Shown: positions 5,088 through 7,608 of the stretch, one piece after another | Layout of the letters: each line of letters starts with the position of its first letter | Position numbering within the stretch: the stretch's first letter is position 1 | Assembly: GCA_902766265.1 (NCBI GenBank) | Contig: CACXCY010000005.1 | Location: 1-7,608 of the forward strand | DNA from: an uncultured Bacteroidota bacterium | GTDB taxonomy: Bacteria > Bacteroidota > Bacteroidia > Bacteroidales > P3 | Reading direction: 5' to 3' | DNA length: 7,608 bases | Notes under the pieces: generated by a model | What the model was told of the DNA's origin: nothing | Database searches by the model: none | The model's input: only the letters and a program-made list of their open reading frames with translations | Program-made: the position numbers and the translations under genes

Positions 5088-7526
5088 ATGAAGAAAATAT
5101 ACATATTATTGTTTTTGGGGGCATTCGTGTCTTCCGCTTATGCCCAGGGAGAACTGTCAACCTTTGAGGCATGGTTCCCCAAATTTATCGAAGAAAACAA
5201 TGGCGCTCCTGTCGGCATTGCTAAGGGACAGACTTGGCAGGAGTGGTGTGAAGCTAAAATCATTAATGAGGGGTTAGGTGAGGACACAAAGAAAGCTTGG
5301 ATAGTTTATAGCGATCGTGAGAATAATCCTACTTATCAGGACGCTTCGTGTTCGCAACCTACGGGTAAGAAACTCAAATTTGGCGATAAGCTTTATGTGG
5401 CCAAAGTTCAAGGTGGTGCAGCATACGTCTTCAAGACCAACCGCAATGTGAACTATCCCAAAATAAAAAATGCTGATTTTTTAGGATGGGTTCCAATCAG
5501 CAATCTGCTGCTTTGGGAGACTTGCCCTAAGAGCAAAAACCAGATATACAGAAAGGCGTTGGTCGTTTATAATCCCTCGGAGGACAAAAGTACCGAAGGA
5601 CCTATCAATAAAGACCCCAAGTTTTTCTTGGCGCCTTCAGATGACGCCAATGTGGGTTTAGCCGATGCCAAGAGCCTCGATATTCTTTTCATTATGAAGA
5701 AGGTCCAGAATGGCCCCAACACCTACTATCTACTTTCCAACCAGTACAACTGTCGTGACATTGGCTCCTCTCTCTATGGCTGGCTTCCTTCGTCATATAT
5801 CACTGAGTGGGATCAGCGCCTTGCGATAGAGCCCTCGAGTGATGCCGCTGTGGTTCGAAAATACAAAGCAGCAAATCTAAAGCCTGCAGCCTATTCGCGC
5901 ATTGAGGAGGCTCAACGTTACTTTAACAACTCTACAATGGGGCGCCCTTTGTACACTTATGATAAATTTTCTACTGTTCGAATGGATCCTCTGATTATGC
6001 GTCAGCCTATTCTGGATTCTACCATAAACCACTATATTTATAAGGTGGCAGTTACCACAAGCATTGAGGGTAGTGACAAAGGTGGTGGTATGGGTTATCA
6101 GGAACGTAAGGCAGATGTACAAAGAAAGATTGATGCGCTAACGCGTATGCAGCAGCATATCAATATCATCTTTGTGATTGACGCTACCAATTCAATGAAG
6201 GAGTTCTACCCCGCCATCTCTAATGCGCTTAAGGACATCAAGGGGTACGAGTTTTTCAGTGACCCCAAGACCAAGTCTCTTATCAAAATTGGCGTTGTCT
6301 TATACCGAGATTCCAAACGAGAACCGGAATACTTCCCCCTCAACCATGACATTGACAAGTTGGTCTCTTTCCTCAACGACGTGAAAACCAGTCCCGATGG
6401 TAAAGATGACCGAGTGGCTCTTTTCAATGGAATAGAGACGGCCCTCGACTGTAAGAAGATGGGGTACAATTCGGAGCATAGCAATTATCTCATCCTTCTC
6501 GGAGATGCCGGTAATAATCAAAAAGACAATCTGGGTACCCACTGGTCGGAGCTTTGTGGAAAATTGGCTCTCAAGTTGGCCGACAATAAAATCAATTTCC
6601 TGGCATATCAAATCAGCAACAAAGGATCTAATGCTGATGCCGATTATATTAATCAGGTGAAGAAGATGCAGCGCGACCTGACTGCCAAATACGTAGAGGT
6701 TACCGGGACCCAGATGGATTATAAGCGTGTCAGCCAGTCCGTTTCGAAACTTGTTCGTTTGTCTACTGGAGAAGACGATCTGCCTATCTATAGTATGAGT
6801 GAATATGCTGAGCCTGGCGAAACCAAGTCGGCCTCGGTTATTACAAAAGCCATTGTCTCCCATGCACAGACTTTCTACAATATTATTTCCGAACGTATTA
6901 CTAAGTATAATCGATTGGCTGAGGGCGGTTACCGTGTCAGTAGTGATGCCGAGGAAGATGCCATCCGTGAAGAACTCCGCCTTTCAGGTTGGGACAATGC
7001 GAAGATTGAGAGCACTATTCGTTTCATGAAACAAGGTGGTGTGGCCAAGTTCACCACATTTGCCCCTGTTATGACAAAAACCGAGCTGGCTTCTACGCAA
7101 TATCCCATCTACAAGTATGTCCTCTTCTTTTCCCAGGATGAGTTGACGGATTTGATACGTGATTTGGAAAAACTCAACAATATTCGAGGAGATGAGCGCA
7201 AAGCATACCAGGAGGCGGTAATATCTATGGGAAGGGCTATGTTGGGTGACTTTTCTCAGGCTCAAATTAATTCTATGGATATAAACGAGCTGATGGGTCA
7301 AATCTACGGTGTACCTGTCAATATCTCAACGCTTGGCTTCAAGATTGATGAAATCACAGAGAAACCCGTCGAAGAAGTCAAGGAATACATTGTTGATTTC
7401 CGTCGTAAACTCGATGATCTCAAGTCGGCAGTCGACAATGGCGAGGGCCGCTTCGAAAAAAATGGCACTTTCTATTATTGGATTTCAACCGACGTTATGC
7501 CTGGTTTCAAACTTACAGTTTACTAA
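5088..7526 (+). CDS. Exported vWA-domain protein with N-terminal SH3-like segments
   Basis: This 812-residue protein has a signal peptide (residues 1-19, cleavage after AYA, mature start QGEL) and no lipobox, so it should be periplasmic. Two SH3-like segments follow, each closing with a Gly-Trp-(Val/Leu)-Pro and a Trp: about 70-143 (GWVPISNLLLW) and 175-243 (GWLPSSYITEW). The vWA domain runs from about 357 to 545: MIDAS motif DATNS (D365, T367, S369) after the strand INIIFVI, YRD at 406-408, and LLGDAG with D473. These fit metal-dependent ligand binding. The remaining 265 residues are mostly helical and charged and end in a short beta stretch with YYWISTDVMPG. The size, exported vWA and YYW-type ending recall TssR proteins of Bacteroidota type VI secretion, but I cannot confirm this and no other secretion genes are in the window. 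Its likely job is a periplasmic adhesion or assembly hub for the upstream phospho-signalling proteins. It follows the small exported protein by 2 nt. Confidence 0.87.
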   Translation: MKKIYILLFLGAFVSSAYAQGELSTFEAWFPKFIEENNGAPVGIAKGQTWQEWCEAKIINEGLGEDTKKAWIVYSDRENNPTYQDASCSQPTGKKLKFGDKLYVAKVQGGAAYVFKTNRNVNYPKIKNADFLGWVPISNLLLWETCPKSKNQIYRKALVVYNPSEDKSTEGPINKDPKFFLAPSDDANVGLADAKSLDILFIMKKVQNGPNTYYLLSNQYNCRDIGSSLYGWLPSSYITEWDQRLAIEPSSDAAVVRKYKAANLKPAAYSRIEEAQRYFNNSTMGRPLYTYDKFSTVRMDPLIMRQPILDSTINHYIYKVAVTTSIEGSDKGGGMGYQERKADVQRKIDALTRMQQHINIIFVIDATNSMKEFYPAISNALKDIKGYEFFSDPKTKSLIKIGVVLYRDSKREPEYFPLNHDIDKLVSFLNDVKTSPDGKDDRVALFNGIETALDCKKMGYNSEHSNYLILLGDAGNNQKDNLGTHWSELCGKLALKLADNKINFLAYQISNKGSNADADYINQVKKMQRDLTAKYVEVTGTQMDYKRVSQSVSKLVRLSTGEDDLPIYSMSEYAEPGETKSASVITKAIVSHAQTFYNIISERITKYNRLAEGGYRVSSDAEEDAIREELRLSGWDNAKIESTIRFMKQGGVAKFTTFAPVMTKTELASTQYPIYKYVLFFSQDELTDLIRDLEKLNNIRGDERKAYQEAVISMGRAMLGDFSQAQINSMDINELMGQIYGVPVNISTLGFKIDEITEKPVEEVKEYIVDFRRKLDDLKSAVDNGEGRFEKNGTFYYWISTDVMPGFKLTVY

Positions 7527-7534
7527 GTAAAACT

Positions 7535-7608
7535 ATGGACAACCTCTATTTTGACATAAAAAACCTTGACTGCGCATACCATGAGAACCGGGTGGTGCTG
7601 AAGATTAA
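7535..7608 (+). CDS. Start of a probable ABC transporter ATP-binding protein (3' end outside window)
   Basis: An ATG 8 nt after the vWA stop opens a frame that stays open for 24 codons to the window edge. The first residues, with IKNLDCAYHENRVVLKI, match the usual opening of an ABC ATPase: a first strand, then an aromatic residue (Tyr15) at the A-loop position that stacks on adenine, then VL-x-I before the Walker A region. Walker A itself would lie beyond the window, so the family call rests on this pattern alone. The close spacing suggests it belongs to the same operon. Confidence 0.5.
   Translation, partial: MDNLYFDIKNLDCAYHENRVVLKI

Noticed and set aside
4546..5150. Lipoprotein assignment for the two exported proteins
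   Set aside because: Neither signal peptide has a cysteine at the cleavage position; both end in a small residue followed by Gln-Gly, fitting signal peptidase I.
4369..5172. Open frame on the - strand spanning the zinc-ribbon, small exported and vWA gene starts
   Set aside because: It crosses two gene junctions antisense to genes with clear signal peptides and coupled starts, and its product shows no domain.

Overview
The window looks like a piece of a Bacteroidota (probably Bacteroidales) chromosome. The clues are short AT-rich gaps with little Shine-Dalgarno signal, an 8-bp element matching the Bacteroides-type promoter consensus TAnnTTTG, signal peptides whose mature protein starts with Gln-Gly, and a SprB-like beta domain. 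I see no tRNA, rRNA, CRISPR array, insertion sequence or clear hairpin terminator. All genes lie on the + strand and are tightly packed, so the region reads as one operon cut at both ends.

Layout: (1) 1-174, the C-terminal end of a trypsin-like serine peptidase. (2) 199-1419, a PP2C-type Ser/Thr phosphatase with one membrane anchor. (3) 1474-2259, an FHA (phospho-threonine binding) domain, a Gln/Pro/Tyr-rich linker and a membrane module. (4) 2325-3521, a Ser/Thr protein kinase with one membrane anchor and an extracytoplasmic tail. (5) 3518-4549, a cytoplasmic zinc ribbon, one membrane helix and extracytoplasmic beta domains. (6) 4546-5085, a small exported protein of unknown family. (7) 5088-7526, a large exported protein with two SH3-like segments, a von Willebrand A (vWA) domain with MIDAS metal-site residues and a helical C-terminus. 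(8) 7535-7608, the first codons of what is probably an ABC transporter ATPase. The last four junctions are overlaps of 4 and 4 nt or gaps of 2 and 8 nt, which points to translational coupling.

Functionally this is a complete phospho-threonine circuit: kinase, phosphatase and FHA reader. Each of the three is predicted to be membrane-tethered with its catalytic or binding domain in the cytoplasm. They are co-encoded with a zinc-ribbon membrane protein and two periplasmic proteins, one of which carries the vWA domain. The set recalls the TerY-P triad (vWA + PP2C + kinase/zinc ribbon) and the threonine-phosphorylation control of type VI secretion, but here the vWA part is exported. My reading is that it is a trans-envelope signalling or assembly system in which cytoplasmic phosphorylation is linked through single-span proteins to a periplasmic vWA factor, possibly acting on a neighbouring ABC transporter. 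That is inference; no substrate is visible.

DNA-level points of interest are an in-phase A-AAA-AAA heptamer with an upstream SD-like AAGGA at the kinase/zinc-ribbon junction (candidate -1 frameshift site), a perfect 21-bp tandem duplication in the FHA linker, phased TTTAAAC heptamers before the kinase, and a fall in GC from about 60% to about 40% near position 3250-3300.
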